Below are positions 15,600-25,171 of a stretch of DNA of 64,000 nt, piece by piece (position 1 is the first letter of the stretch; every line of letters begins with the position of its first letter). Below the pieces are notes generated by a model. The model searched no databases. It saw only the letters and a program-made list of their open reading frames with translations, and was not told where the DNA came from. This DNA is from Planctomycetota bacterium (GTDB lineage: Bacteria > Planctomycetota > MHYJ01 > JACQXL01 > JACQZI01): positions 62,001-126,000 of the forward strand of contig JACQZI010000008.1 in NCBI GenBank assembly GCA_016207825.1, in the 5' to 3' direction. The position numbers and the translations under genes are program-made.

Positions 15600-18434
15600 T
15601 TATTCCTTAAGCTTTTTCTGCAAATTAGCGGCGCGTTCGTTATCCTGGTCTTTTCTTAAAGCAAGTGCGACATAAGTCCCGGCTTTTTCCTTATCACCGG
15701 ATTCAAAGTATATTTCCGCCATGTGCGCATAAAATACCGAGCATTTCTGGTTTACAGAATAATTTTCCTCCAGCTGTTTTATCAGGAATATTGCGACTTG
15801 GTATTCACGTAATGCTTTAGCATAATCTTTTTTCTCCCAATAAGCCAGACCGAGCCTGGCGTGGAGCGCGATGTCTTTCGGGTCCAGATAAACCGTATTT
15901 TCCAGGACCTTGATTAATTCGTCGAATTTGTTTTCTTTCCAGTAAATATCTGTCACTTTCATCTGGGTGGCGAAATCCTCATAGGCGATTTTTACATAAT
16001 CTTCCAGCTCTTTTGCCATCTTTGCCGCCTCACCTGCGTTTTCGTAAATCGTCGCCAGGTAATAATAAGGATTATCCTCGTATTTGATGTATGAGGGGAA
16101 GCACCGTTTGGCTTCGTTAAATTCCTTGATTGCTTTTTCCGCCTGGTCGGATTTCATGTAGGATATCCCAAGTTTAAAATGCGTGCCGAAATCATCCGCG
16201 CCGGAAGCTAGGGCTTTGTTGTAATATTCTATGGCAGTTGAATAGCGGCGTTTTGACTGATGGTAAAATATATCACCCATGGTAATCAGTGCTTCCGTAT
16301 TCTTGGGATTTATTGCCAATGCCTTATCCGCCAGTTCCTGTGCTTCAAGCAGGCTTTCCTTGACCAGGGCAATCCTTGCCAGGGCGGATAACGCTTCTTC
16401 GTCTCCCGTATTCTTTGCCAGGCGTTCATTCAATGTCTTTTCTTCTTTTAACCGGGGTTGTTTCCTTATCTTAATCCTTTTAATCCAGTCGTTTTCGAAA
16501 TACTGGAAGAATTCTTTGTCAAAATCGCTTAAACTTTTACCGAGGCATTCCTGGAAAACGACATCCTGTTTTTTACGTTCTCCGAACCCCTTGAGCATGG
16601 CAATTATTTTATCCATCCCGTATTTATTATAAATATATTCTATAACAATCGAGCTTAAAAGGTAAGTATGGAGGAGGTCGAATCCCTTTTTCTGTGTGAA
16701 GCTTTCCATGTGTTGAAGTTTGCCGGATTCATACGCCTGGTAAATTGGGGTTTCCAGCGTGCGCGCCCAGTTGGGGTTGATGAGTTTTTCAGACCAGACC
16801 GAACATCCCTCGGTAAACCAGCGGGGGACTCGGAACTTGCTTAATTGCAGGGTGATGATGTGCTTGAATTCGTGAACAGTTACCGTGCCCCAATGGAAAC
16901 GCTTGCGCAGTTTTTCCTGGACTTCCGGAGAATATACCAGGAATGTCTTGGCAAAGCACACGCCCAGCGCGAAATCGACTCCCGGCAACCCCGTCATCCT
17001 TACGGAGAAATCATTCATGCTTGGGAAGACCTCACAAAGAAGAGGCGGTTCCGGTTTGAATTTATATAAATCCGTGAATTTCTTATACGCTTTTTCCAGT
17101 AGTTCGGTCATATACGGGGCTAACATCTCCGCTTCGGACTTGTTCAATTTAATAGTAAAGTGTTCGGTTTTGATTTCAACGAACTCCGCTTTTATTGCGT
17201 CGAGCAGTTTCAATGTGTTTTTTACCGTCGGATGGAACGGGTCGCGGTTGTGAGCTTCTTCCAAAAGTTTTATCGCTTCTTCTTCTGCCTCTGGTCCGCA
17301 TTTCAATCCGTTAAGGCCCAGTGCAATATAACCCGCCCATAATTGCGGGTCAAGCTCAACCGCTTTCTTATAAAACGGCTGGGCATCCAGGTATAACATG
17401 CGGAACATGCTCGCGCAGTTGTTACCGAGAATGTAATAAAACAGCGCCGGTTTGGGGTTTATTTTAATGATTTCAGCACAGGCCTTGTCGAATTCCTTGA
17501 TGTCGTTATTAAGGTAATAAATGCTCGCCTTGGTGGCGTTAAAAGAAATAGAATTCGGATTGATTGCCAACGCTTTATCGATTGACTTTAATGCCTCATC
17601 GGGTTGCTCTTCCGCAAGGTTAGCGAGCGCCAAAAGCTCTAATGCCTCCGGGTAATTCGGGTTGATGGCTAACAGCTTTTCCAGGATGGCTTTGGTCGTT
17701 TCCGGGCTTTCCATGAACTGGCAGTAAGCCATGCCGAGGATTGCTTGCGGGTATTCGGGATTTATTTTCAGGGCGGATTGGAAACAATTAATCGCTTCCG
17801 GGATATCGTCTTTATCCAGGTAGCAGGTTCCCCAGAATGTGTAGAGGCGCGGATTTGCTTTATCAAGCTCTTCCACCGAAGGCAGGACAAAGTTATTGAC
17901 GAAATGGAAGGTGTTCAAATCACCATTGCGGGTCGCAAACATCCACAAGCCTTCTGCCAGCGTGATAAGGTCATCCGCCGAAGTGAGTTTCTGGATATCT
18001 TGTTCCGTAAGCTTGGTAAATACTTCCGCTTCCTTTTCCGTTTCGGCATATTTGCCGGTTTCCATGTAAAGCTTGCATCGCAACAAGCGCGCCTTTAGGT
18101 TATTCGGGTCAGTTTTCATAATCGCGTCCAGCAGGGTTTCTGCTCCTTTATAATCTCCGCGGATAAAAAGCACTTCTGCCTTGCCGCTTTGCGCTTTGAT
18201 ATTGGCGGGCTCTTTTACCAGGAGCTCGTCATAGAGTTTCAGGCATTCGTCATATTTGCCTTTAATAAGGAGTTCCGTTGCCGGGTCCGCGTTTGGGGCG
18301 GGGCTCTGCGGCTGCTCCGCTTTTTCTGGTTCCGGTAGGGGTGTTTCATTCACCGCATCCTGCGCGGTAACGGTTATGGAAACGAGTAAAACTAAAATAC
18401 AAGCTTTTAAGATTAATCCGGAAGCTTTAATCAT
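15600..18434 (-). CDS. TPR protein with peptidase-MA-like metallopeptidase domain
   Basis: A 944-residue secreted protein. A signal peptide ends near VTAQDA; TPRs fill about 50-390; an extended central domain carries the zinc-binding HEFKH (HExxH, first His near 521, in VTVHEFKHIITLQ), followed by PRWFTEGCSVWSEK, which supplies the downstream acidic residues of gluzincins; more TPRs follow from about 680 to the end. This layout matches planctomycete-type TPR proteins with a peptidase-MA domain. Substrate unknown. ATG 18434 is preferred over an upstream TTG because CAGGAG sits eight bases before it. Confidence 0.85.
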   Translation of the reverse strand: MIKASGLILKACILVLLVSITVTAQDAVNETPLPEPEKAEQPQSPAPNADPATELLIKGKYDECLKLYDELLVKEPANIKAQSGKAEVLFIRGDYKGAETLLDAIMKTDPNNLKARLLRCKLYMETGKYAETEKEAEVFTKLTEQDIQKLTSADDLITLAEGLWMFATRNGDLNTFHFVNNFVLPSVEELDKANPRLYTFWGTCYLDKDDIPEAINCFQSALKINPEYPQAILGMAYCQFMESPETTKAILEKLLAINPNYPEALELLALANLAEEQPDEALKSIDKALAINPNSISFNATKASIYYLNNDIKEFDKACAEIIKINPKPALFYYILGNNCASMFRMLYLDAQPFYKKAVELDPQLWAGYIALGLNGLKCGPEAEEEAIKLLEEAHNRDPFHPTVKNTLKLLDAIKAEFVEIKTEHFTIKLNKSEAEMLAPYMTELLEKAYKKFTDLYKFKPEPPLLCEVFPSMNDFSVRMTGLPGVDFALGVCFAKTFLVYSPEVQEKLRKRFHWGTVTVHEFKHIITLQLSKFRVPRWFTEGCSVWSEKLINPNWARTLETPIYQAYESGKLQHMESFTQKKGFDLLHTYLLSSIVIEYIYNKYGMDKIIAMLKGFGERKKQDVVFQECLGKSLSDFDKEFFQYFENDWIKRIKIRKQPRLKEEKTLNERLAKNTGDEEALSALARIALVKESLLEAQELADKALAINPKNTEALITMGDIFYHQSKRRYSTAIEYYNKALASGADDFGTHFKLGISYMKSDQAEKAIKEFNEAKRCFPSYIKYEDNPYYYLATIYENAGEAAKMAKELEDYVKIAYEDFATQMKVTDIYWKENKFDELIKVLENTVYLDPKDIALHARLGLAYWEKKDYAKALREYQVAIFLIKQLEENYSVNQKCSVFYAHMAEIYFESGDKEKAGTYVALALRKDQDNERAANLQKKLKE

Positions 18435-18512
18435 AATCAATTCTCCTGATAGTTAATGTTATATTATTAAACAATCAAGTGACAAATAAGTCTAATAAAA
18501 AATTACGTATTG

Positions 18513-20003
18513 TTACTTTGTATTGGGCTCGACGATAGATTTGATGGTTTCTTTCATGATAGGCAGGGTGATTTTGGCGGTGGTGCCCTGGTTGCGCTTG
18601 CTTTCCAGCGTGATTTTGCCTCCGTGGTTTTCGATGATATTAAAGGCAACCGATAATCCCAGCCCGGTTCCTTTACCTGGCTCTTTGCTGGTATAAAAAA
18701 GGTCGAATGCCTGCTTGATTTCATTTTCGGACATGCCTATGCCGTCATCCTTGACCGAGATGGTCAGGGCGCGGGCGTTTACCTCGTGGAAGATCTCTAT
18801 CTTGCCCCTGTTCGCATCGGGTTTCTGCTGCCTGACGGTAAGAATGGCGTCTATCGCGTTCATCATCAGGTTCAAAAATACCTGCTGTAGTTCATTACCT
18901 TCTCCGAAAATACTGGGCAGACTGAGCGGGACGGAATTTTCCACTGTGATATTATTGCTTTCAAGCCGGTGCTGGACCAGCAAGATGGCGCGGTCAATGA
19001 CCGGTTTCAAATCCACCGCCTGCGGAGCCAGTTTCCTCGGGAAGAACTGCAATATTTTCTTTACCGTTTCCGCAATCCGGTCAAGCCCGTCTATGATTAA
19101 ATCCAGGTATTCATCGGCTTTTTCCTTATCCAGTTTGCCGCCTTTCAGGGATTCCGCAGCGTTAATGATTCCTCCCAGAGGATTGTTTATTTCGTGGGCG
19201 ATTCCGGCGGCAAGAGTGCCCGTTGCCGATAGGCGCTGGGCGATAATAAGCTGTTCCTCAGTGGTTTTTATCTTTACCTGTGCTTCTTCAATCTTCGTTT
19301 CCATGTGCCCGCGGTGTTCCTTGATTTCATTGAGCATCAGGTTGAAAGTGTTGATGAGGTTGGTTACCTCGTCATTGCCGCTGACAGGCTTGATTTCAAC
19401 ATTATAATCTCCCTTGGCGATATGGCTGCTTGTCTTTGAAAGTGTTTCGATTGGCTTAATGACCAATCTTGTCAGCAAGAAATAAATGCTCAGGATAAGG
19501 AGAATCGTTCCTAAGGGCATTATGAGGAGGATGATTACAATGGAATCCCACGGGTCAAATTTGGAAAGGGTAAGGTATTGCATATCCATCTTAACGCCGA
19601 CCGATTTGCCGTCTTTGGGCATAATCAGCCAGGTGGAAACGTTGCTTCCATTGATAAAGACGTGAGAATCAATCCTCATCGCCATCATAAGGTCGTTATC
19701 CTGCTTATAGGCGGTGCGTTCTTGGCTTGATAGCGGTGCGCTTGATGAAAGCACTTCAAAATCGCTGTCTACAATCACCCATTTGGAAAAAAGACCGGTT
19801 GAATTGAGCCTTCCCTGGAGAATTTTCCAGTCGTTGATATTAGCCAGCCAGTCCTGGACGATTTTAAGGTTAAGCTGGGCGATTTCGTTCTGGGTGGCCT
19901 TGATACGCGTTTCGGTATCGACATAGAGGCTTAAAGTAAGAAGCCCCAGTATCAAGACCATTACACTGATAATGGCGATAAGTATTTTATAGCGCAGAGA
20001 CAT
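18513..20003 (-). CDS. Membrane sensor histidine kinase
   Basis: A 496-residue two-component sensor. It has a membrane helix at about 7-28, a sensor domain of roughly 125 residues, a second helix near 155-180, a HAMP linker (VIKPIETLSKTSSHIAKGDYNVEI), a coiled coil, a HisKA dimerisation domain with the phosphorylated His in LAAGIAHEINNPLGGI, and an HATPase domain with the N box (LMNAIDAI), G1 (DDGIGMSENEI) and G2 (GKGTGLGLSVAFNIIENHGG). The type is NtrB/ZraS-like, whose partners are usually sigma-54 activators. No response regulator gene lies next to it. It follows pilC by 49 bases on the same strand. Confidence 0.93.
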   Translation of the reverse strand: MSLRYKILIAIISVMVLILGLLTLSLYVDTETRIKATQNEIAQLNLKIVQDWLANINDWKILQGRLNSTGLFSKWVIVDSDFEVLSSSAPLSSQERTAYKQDNDLMMAMRIDSHVFINGSNVSTWLIMPKDGKSVGVKMDMQYLTLSKFDPWDSIVIILLIMPLGTILLILSIYFLLTRLVIKPIETLSKTSSHIAKGDYNVEIKPVSGNDEVTNLINTFNLMLNEIKEHRGHMETKIEEAQVKIKTTEEQLIIAQRLSATGTLAAGIAHEINNPLGGIINAAESLKGGKLDKEKADEYLDLIIDGLDRIAETVKKILQFFPRKLAPQAVDLKPVIDRAILLVQHRLESNNITVENSVPLSLPSIFGEGNELQQVFLNLMMNAIDAILTVRQQKPDANRGKIEIFHEVNARALTISVKDDGIGMSENEIKQAFDLFYTSKEPGKGTGLGLSVAFNIIENHGGKITLESKRNQGTTAKITLPIMKETIKSIVEPNTK

Positions 20004-20052
20004 GGCAGTATTCTAGCTAATTTATAGTTTCCGGATTAAGTAAATCCGGTAA

Positions 20053-21339
20053 TTACTTGCCGCCGCCGATATTCTGCATCAAGGAGACTAGCGGCATAAA
20101 TAGCGCCACGACGATAAAGCCGACCGCGCCTCCCAAAAAGATAATAATCATCGGTTCAAGGATACTGGTTAGCGAGCCGACCAGGATATCCACTTCTGAT
20201 TCATAAGTATCGGCTATTTTCATCAGCATCTTATCGAGTTCGCCGGTTTCCTCGCCGACTTCTATCATATCTATGACCATATCCTCAAAAACACCGCTTT
20301 GCCCTAGGGGACCAGCGATGCTTTCGCCTTCGCGGATACTGTCGTGTGTTTTCTGGATGGCCGCGGCAATGACTTCGTTGCCGATGGCGTTGCGGACGAT
20401 AGTTAAGGCTTCCAGGATAGGCACGCCGCTGGCCAGGAGTGTTCCGAACGTCCGGCAAAAACGGGCGATAGCAGCTTTGCGGACGATTATTCCCAAAAGG
20501 GGCATTCTTAACCGCATCATATCAAGCGTGAATCTTCCCTTTTCCGAACGGCTCATCGCGACGAAAATCAGGTAAAACCCCAAGGGAATTCCCGGGATGA
20601 GGTACCAGAAATTCTGCACGGTTGTCGCAACGTTAAGCACTATCTGGGTCATCATCGGCAAGCCTTCCTTGCCGGCCAGTTCCTTAAAGACTTTCTCGAA
20701 CTGCGGGATGACCTGTGTCATGATTACCGCCAGGATTATGACCGCCACGATAATGACTACCGCCGGATAAGCCATAGCGCCGATGACTTTTCTTTTTAAT
20801 GCCTGTGATTTTTCCATGAATGTAGCCAGCCTGTTTAAGATGGTATCCAAAACGCCGCCGATTTCTCCGGCTTTAACCATGTTGACATATAGTTTGTCAA
20901 ACGCCTTGGGATGTTTTGACATGGCGTCGGATAGGGTGCTGCCGCCTTCGACATCATCCGCGACATCCTGGACCATATATTTTAAAGGAGAAGGTTTTAT
21001 CTGGTTAGAGAGAATTTTAAGGCTTCTTAATAATGGAAGTCCGGCATTTTGTAAAACGGCCAGCTGAGTGGTGAATTGGCTCAATTGTTTGTTGCTTACC
21101 CCGCCGAAGCGGCTTAAGTTGAATCCGCCGGATTTCTTTCCCGGGACGACTCCGACCGGACCGCCTTTTTGGCCGGCAGAGGGCGAAGCGCTTTTGGCGC
21201 CGGCTTTTTCCTTGACCGCAGTCGGGAAATAGCCCATCTTGCGGATTTTATCCGCAGCTTCCTGTCCGTTAGCCGCATCGATTTCTGATTTAAATTTCTT
21301 GCCTGAACGGTCTACTGCTTCGTATGAAAATACTGCCAT
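20053..21339 (-). CDS. gspF: Type II secretion/type IV pilus inner-membrane platform protein
   Basis: A 428-residue polytopic protein of the PilC/GspF family, the inner-membrane platform of pilus and type II secretion machines. The N-terminal MAVFSYEAVDRSGKKFKSEIDAANGQEAADKIRKMGYFP, then two repeats of the cytoplasmic GspF domain (LSQFTTQLAVLQNAGLPLLRSLKIL near 85-110; IARFCRTFGTLLASGVPILEALTIV near 290-315) and three membrane segments are clear. A Gly/Lys-rich linker lies at about 45-75. AAAGGAG precedes the ATG. The pseudopilins at 6356-8885 are probable partners. Confidence 0.95.
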   Translation of the reverse strand: MAVFSYEAVDRSGKKFKSEIDAANGQEAADKIRKMGYFPTAVKEKAGAKSASPSAGQKGGPVGVVPGKKSGGFNLSRFGGVSNKQLSQFTTQLAVLQNAGLPLLRSLKILSNQIKPSPLKYMVQDVADDVEGGSTLSDAMSKHPKAFDKLYVNMVKAGEIGGVLDTILNRLATFMEKSQALKRKVIGAMAYPAVVIIVAVIILAVIMTQVIPQFEKVFKELAGKEGLPMMTQIVLNVATTVQNFWYLIPGIPLGFYLIFVAMSRSEKGRFTLDMMRLRMPLLGIIVRKAAIARFCRTFGTLLASGVPILEALTIVRNAIGNEVIAAAIQKTHDSIREGESIAGPLGQSGVFEDMVIDMIEVGEETGELDKMLMKIADTYESEVDILVGSLTSILEPMIIIFLGGAVGFIVVALFMPLVSLMQNIGGGK

Positions 21340-21374
21340 AAATCGCTCCTTTATATAAAGGTTACGTGCGAATT

Positions 21375-21403
21375 ATAATAGATTAAATCACTTTAATAGT
21401 CAA
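21375..21403 (-). promoter_or_regulatory. Probable promoter of gspF and the kinase gene
   Basis: On the minus strand TTGACT (21403-21398) and TATTAT (21380-21375) are 17 bases apart, with a predicted start near 21368 and a short leader carrying AAAGGAG. Confidence 0.6.
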
Positions 21404-21423
21404 GTGATTTTAGTGTTTTAGTG

Positions 21424-22719
21424 TTAATTTGCGGAAACCGGCTGTCCGGCGATAATCACCTGAACAGTTTTGCCTTTTACTTTCCACCCGGCAAACGGGC
21501 AGTTGCGGCTCTTGGATTTGAATTCTTCCGGATTAATCGTCCATTCCTTATTAAGGTTTATGATGGTAATATCCGCGTCCGCACCCGGTGATAGGGTGCC
21601 CTTGGGGATTCCAAGTATCCGCGCCGGATTGACGGTTACTTTGGCAATCGCTTCGGAAAGCGAGAGTATTTTCTTGTGGACCAGTTCGGTCAGCATAATC
21701 GGCAGGACGGTTTCCAGCCCTATTACTCCGAAGGGCGCTACGCTGAATTCGACATCCTTCTTTTCCGGAGAATGGGGCGCGTGGTCGGAGGCGATTACGT
21801 CTATCGTTCCGTTCTTTAATCCGTCTAATAATGCTTGCCGGTCTTCTTCTGTCCGTAACGGCGGATTCATCTTGAAGTTTGTATTAAATCCGTCGCCGCC
21901 GAAACGGGGTGTTTTAATGGCGTCATCGGTTAAAGTGAAGTGGTGGGGTGTAACCTCGGCAGTAACTTTCAGACCTTCCTTCTTGGCATTGGCGACCAGA
22001 TTGACCGCCTCAGCCGTTGAAATATGGGCGATATGCAGTTTGCCGCCGGTTAAGCGCGCCAGGGCGATATCGCGATAGACCATGATTTCTTCCGCCACCG
22101 CGGGGATCCCGGGCAGTCCTAAAAGTGTGGAAATATAGCCTTCGTTCATTACGCCTTCTTTGATAAGCGTTTTATTCTCGCAATGGGCGATGATGGCTTT
22201 ATTGAACATAGACGAATATTCCAGCCCGCGCCGCATTACCTCGGCGGAAGCGACCGGGTCGCCGTCATCGGAAAATGCCACGGCGCCGCCTCGGGCGAGC
22301 TGTCCGATTTCCGCCAGTTCCTCGCCTTTCCGTCCCTTAGTCACCGCGCCGATAGGGAAGACATTCGCCTTCCCGCTTCGCTTTGCCTGTATATAAACGA
22401 ATTCCGCGGACGCTTCGTTATCAACCGGAGGGTCGGTATTGGGCATGCAGGCAACAGAGGTAAACCCGCCGTTTATCGCCGCGGCAGAACCTGAAGCGAT
22501 GGTTTCTTCATCTTCTTTGCCCGGTTCGCGCAAATGGACGTGCATATCAATCAAGCCCGGCGTTACGACCAATCCCTTGGCGTTGATTGTCTTATCAGCT
22601 TTTGGAGCTTTGGTGCCGACTGAGACAATTTTACCGTCTTTGATAAATACATTGGCGGTTTTATTAATCTTATTCGCCGGGTCTATCACCAAGCCGTTTT
22701 TTATAAGTAAGGTTGTCAT
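21424..22719 (-). CDS. pyrC: Dihydroorotase
   Basis: A 431-residue class I dihydroorotase that closes carbamoyl aspartate to dihydroorotate in UMP synthesis. The metal site [20 protein letters not shown] (58-77), the substrate motif [13 protein letters not shown] near 92, HISTAEAV near 235 and the catalytic-base region [17 protein letters not shown] near 310 are present, and [14 protein letters not shown] is typical of active enzymes. It overlaps the TolB-like gene by four bases (ATGA), so it is likely translated by coupling to that odd gene. Confidence 0.97.
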   Translation of the reverse strand: MTTLLIKNGLVIDPANKINKTANVFIKDGKIVSVGTKAPKADKTINAKGLVVTPGLIDMHVHLREPGKEDEETIASGSAAAINGGFTSVACMPNTDPPVDNEASAEFVYIQAKRSGKANVFPIGAVTKGRKGEELAEIGQLARGGAVAFSDDGDPVASAEVMRRGLEYSSMFNKAIIAHCENKTLIKEGVMNEGYISTLLGLPGIPAVAEEIMVYRDIALARLTGGKLHIAHISTAEAVNLVANAKKEGLKVTAEVTPHHFTLTDDAIKTPRFGGDGFNTNFKMNPPLRTEEDRQALLDGLKNGTIDVIASDHAPHSPEKKDVEFSVAPFGVIGLETVLPIMLTELVHKKILSLSEAIAKVTVNPARILGIPKGTLSPGADADITIINLNKEWTINPEEFKSKSRNCPFAGWKVKGKTVQVIIAGQPVSAN

Positions 22720-23363
22720 TTCTTTTCCTCTTCCGCAAACAGGGCGGAAAGTTCTGGTAAGAATATCGGACTCCAGTCGGGAGAACTGTCGCTTTTAGGA
22801 TTATTTGTCAATCTTGTCTGGTTTTTGCCGTCGGCATCCATCACATAAATTTCACTATTACCATCCCGCTCTGATACAAAGGCAATCTTCTTGCCATCCG
22901 GGCTCCAACGAGGAGATATATCGTTTTTAGGGCTGTCCGTCAATCTGGTCTGATTCTTGCCATCTGCGTCCATCGTATAAATATCAGAATTGCCATCCCG
23001 ATTTGAGTCAAAGGCAATCTTTGGATGGCAGAGAGAATAAAGGGACTGGCGTATTCTATTAGCACGCATATTTAATTCCGGGTTTTTATCGGTTGAGGCT
23101 TCTTTAATAAGCTTGGAGAATTTTTCTATCTCTGATTTTATCTTGTCCCGGAGTTTAGAATCCGCTTTCCAATACTTTTCAATCATCTTATCACCGATTT
23201 GGGTCAATTCATTTTGCGCTTTATCCCGTGCCTCAAAATCATCATCGCCAAGCTGCTTAATCAACTCCTTGACACGGTCAGTAGGGGCTTTCCCCTCATC
23301 TGCTGAGTAAACAAAGTGGAAACATAAAACGCAAAGCAGACAAAGTATTAATAACCCTTTCAT
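22716..23363 (-). CDS. Secreted TolB-like protein with only two PD40 repeats
   Basis: A 215-residue protein with a signal peptide ([23 protein letters not shown]), a helical domain ([27 protein letters not shown], then [16 protein letters not shown]) and two PD40 beta-propeller repeats ([63 protein letters not shown]...). The same helical module starts the HEAT lipoprotein at 59786. A propeller needs about six or seven blades, so this is a fragment, an oligomer or a short-form protein. It sits inside the pyrimidine operon between pyrB and pyrC. Confidence 0.8.
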   Translation of the reverse strand: MKGLLILCLLCVLCFHFVYSADEGKAPTDRVKELIKQLGDDDFEARDKAQNELTQIGDKMIEKYWKADSKLRDKIKSEIEKFSKLIKEASTDKNPELNMRANRIRQSLYSLCHPKIAFDSNRDGNSDIYTMDADGKNQTRLTDSPKNDISPRWSPDGKKIAFVSERDGNSEIYVMDADGKNQTRLTNNPKSDSSPDWSPIFLPELSALFAEEEKK

Positions 23364-23399
23364 AATAGATTCATTTCTGCGTTTATCTGTGGTTAATAT

Positions 23400-24386
23400 T
23401 TATTCTTCCGTCGGGGTTTTTATCCCCATCATTTTATCCCTAAAAGATGAAACCAGATACAGGACCGCCATCCTGACCGCCAATCCGTTGGTTACCTGAC
23501 GGAGGATTACCGAATGCGCTCCATCCGCCACTTCCGGGGTTATTTCCACCCCGCGGTTAATCGGGCCCGGATGCATAATCAGGACATCCTTCTTGGCGTG
23601 TTTCATGCGCTCGGAATTTATCCCGAAAAGCCGGGAGTATTCGCGGATGGACGGGAAGAGGTTGGATTTCTGCCGTTCCATCTGGATTCTTAAAATATTT
23701 ATCACATCCAGTTCATCAATGATTTCATCGATATCATAGCATATCTTTACGCCCAGCTTGGTCAGTTCCTTGGGAATTAAGGTTGCTGGCCCGACCGCGA
23801 TAACCTCGGCGCCCAGTTTGGTCAGTCCCCAGATATTGGAGCGCGCCACCCGGCTGTGCTGGATATCGCCGACTACGGCGACCTTCAATCCTTTAATCTG
23901 TTTCTTTTTCTCACGCATCGTGAAGATGTCAAGCAAGCCTTGTGTCGGGTGTTCGTGCGCGCCGTCTCCGGCATTGACGATGCTGGCGTCTATGATGCGC
24001 GAAAGAAGATGCGGCGTTCCCGGCGCCGTATGGCGTATAATTACGATATCCACTCCCATGGCTTCTATGTTCTTGGCGGTGTCCTTGAGCGTCTCGCCTT
24101 TGGAAAGGCTGCTGGTGGATGGGGAGAAATCCACGATATCCGCGCTCAGGCGCTTGGCGGCAAGCGAGAAGGAGATTTTAGTCCGCGTGCTCGCCTCGAC
24201 AAACATATTGACCACGACCTTGCCGCGCAATGCCGGAACTTTCTTGATATTGCGGGTGGAAACTTCCTTGAAAGAGGCGGCGGTATCGAGTATGTAAGTA
24301 ATCTCTTCCGCGGTCAGGTGTTCTAAGCCCAGAAGATGCTTGTGCTTCCATTCAAAACCCTGCTTTTCTTTATGGGCTTTTGTCAT
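23400..24386 (-). CDS. pyrB: Aspartate carbamoyltransferase catalytic subunit
   Basis: A 328-residue transcarbamylase that makes carbamoyl aspartate. The carbamoyl-phosphate motif EASTRTKISFSLAAKRL near 60, HTAPGTP near 120, HEHPTQGLLDIFTM near 143, the aspartate loop ERQKSN near 240 and HPGPINRGVEI near 272 are intact. No pyrI regulatory chain is nearby, and the enzyme type paired with pyrR is usually unregulated or forms complexes with dihydroorotase. It overlaps pyrR by four bases. Confidence 0.97.
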   Translation of the reverse strand: MTKAHKEKQGFEWKHKHLLGLEHLTAEEITYILDTAASFKEVSTRNIKKVPALRGKVVVNMFVEASTRTKISFSLAAKRLSADIVDFSPSTSSLSKGETLKDTAKNIEAMGVDIVIIRHTAPGTPHLLSRIIDASIVNAGDGAHEHPTQGLLDIFTMREKKKQIKGLKVAVVGDIQHSRVARSNIWGLTKLGAEVIAVGPATLIPKELTKLGVKICYDIDEIIDELDVINILRIQMERQKSNLFPSIREYSRLFGINSERMKHAKKDVLIMHPGPINRGVEITPEVADGAHSVILRQVTNGLAVRMAVLYLVSSFRDKMMGIKTPTEE

Positions 24387-24934
24387 TTCAGCCTCACCTC
24401 GTCAAATCCGTCGGTTTCTTCGAATCTGACTTCTACGATTTCGTTGTCTTTGGTCGCTATTGTCTTGCCGGCATAATCCGCGGCAATCGGGAGTTCCCTG
24501 TGCCCGCGGTCAATCAAAACGGCTAATCGGATGCATTTCGGGCGTCCGAAATCCGAAAGCTCATTTAAAGCCGCGCGGACGGTCCGGCCGGTATATAAAA
24601 CGTCGTCAACCAGGATGACGACTTTATCGGTAAGGTTGAAATTGATATCGGTTGCCTTGACGATAGGGGCGGGGCCGACGGTTGCCAGGTCGTCGCGGTA
24701 AAGGGTGATATCCAAGGCGCCTAGCGGGGTTTTCTTTTTGGTGGATGATTCAAGCTCTTCCTGAAGGCGTTTGGCTAAGGTAAGCCCTCGCGTATAAATA
24801 CCGATAAGGGCGAGCGATTTCAAATCCGACTTGTTGGCGGCAATACTCTTGGCGAGTTCTTTAATGGCCTTGGTGACTTCATTGGCCGTGAAAACCAATT
24901 TAGCCTTTTTCATATTGAGTGTGTTTTTTACCAT
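24383..24934 (-). CDS. pyrR: Bifunctional pyr operon regulator / uracil phosphoribosyltransferase
   Basis: A 183-residue PyrR protein. The PRPP-binding motif is VVILVDDVLYTGRTVRAAL near 110-128; IGIYTRGLTLAKRL and DITLYRDDLATVG are family signatures. In other bacteria PyrR binds a stem-loop in the pyr leader and promotes termination when UMP is high, with some uracil phosphoribosyltransferase activity. As the first gene of pyrR-pyrB-(TolB-like)-pyrC it probably regulates this operon. A possible start at MKKAKLV (seven codons in) cannot be excluded. Confidence 0.95.
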   Translation of the reverse strand: MVKNTLNMKKAKLVFTANEVTKAIKELAKSIAANKSDLKSLALIGIYTRGLTLAKRLQEELESSTKKKTPLGALDITLYRDDLATVGPAPIVKATDINFNLTDKVVILVDDVLYTGRTVRAALNELSDFGRPKCIRLAVLIDRGHRELPIAADYAGKTIATKDNEIVEVRFEETDGFDEVRLK

Positions 24935-24978
24935 AAGAGGGGCAATAAGTCAAATAATTTAGAGTATCTAACAGTATA

Positions 24979-25022
24979 TGCCACTAAGGCAGTGCGAGTT
25001 TAACGAGCCTCCCTTTAGGGAC
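24979..25022 (-). promoter_or_regulatory. Possible PyrR-responsive leader RNA
   Basis: The pyrR leader transcript contains GUCCCUAAAGGGAGGCUC (25022-25005), which shares the UCC...GGGAGGCU order of known PyrR-binding loops although the spacing differs. It is followed by UGCCACUAAGGCAGUG on the plus-strand reading (24979-24994), where two short stems exclude each other. No classical terminator with a T run is visible before pyrR, so an attenuator is only a guess. Confidence 0.25.
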
Positions 25023-25074
25023 AAAGACACAAAGAATACAAGGGCTTTTAATCCTTTGAACTATTGAGCGGTTG

Positions 25075-25104
25075 TCCGCCAAAGGCGGATCCGCCTCAGG
25101 CGGA
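25075..25104. repeat. Dispersed palindrome, GGCGGATCCGCC type
   Basis: TCCGCCAAAGGCGGATCCGCC followed by TCAGGCGGA forms two hairpins joined at GGATCC, a near-copy of 1403-1436. Short TTGAAC-type words flank it in opposite orientations on the two sides. It lies between the divergent pyrR and membrane-protein genes. Confidence 0.7.
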
Positions 25105-25132
25105 AACAGTTGAACTCTCCGGTATAATTGGC

Positions 25133-25160
25133 TTGACTTAATAGGAAAGGATTATATAAT
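25133..25160 (+). promoter_or_regulatory. Promoter giving a near-leaderless mRNA
   Basis: TTGACT at 25133-25138 and a perfect TATAAT at 25155-25160 are 16 bases apart. The expected start near 25167 is only about five bases before ATG 25172, and no Shine-Dalgarno fits between them. Confidence 0.7.
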
Positions 25161-25171
25161 AACGAAATCAT

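Noticed and set aside
15592-15600. A bidirectional terminator between the small lipoprotein and the TPR/peptidase gene
   Set aside because: Only seven bases separate the stop codons and no hairpin is present there.
24979-25022. A confident PyrR attenuator
   Set aside because: The UCC-n-GGGAGGCU order is suggestive but spacing differs from known binding loops and there is no T-run terminator; kept only as a low-confidence feature.
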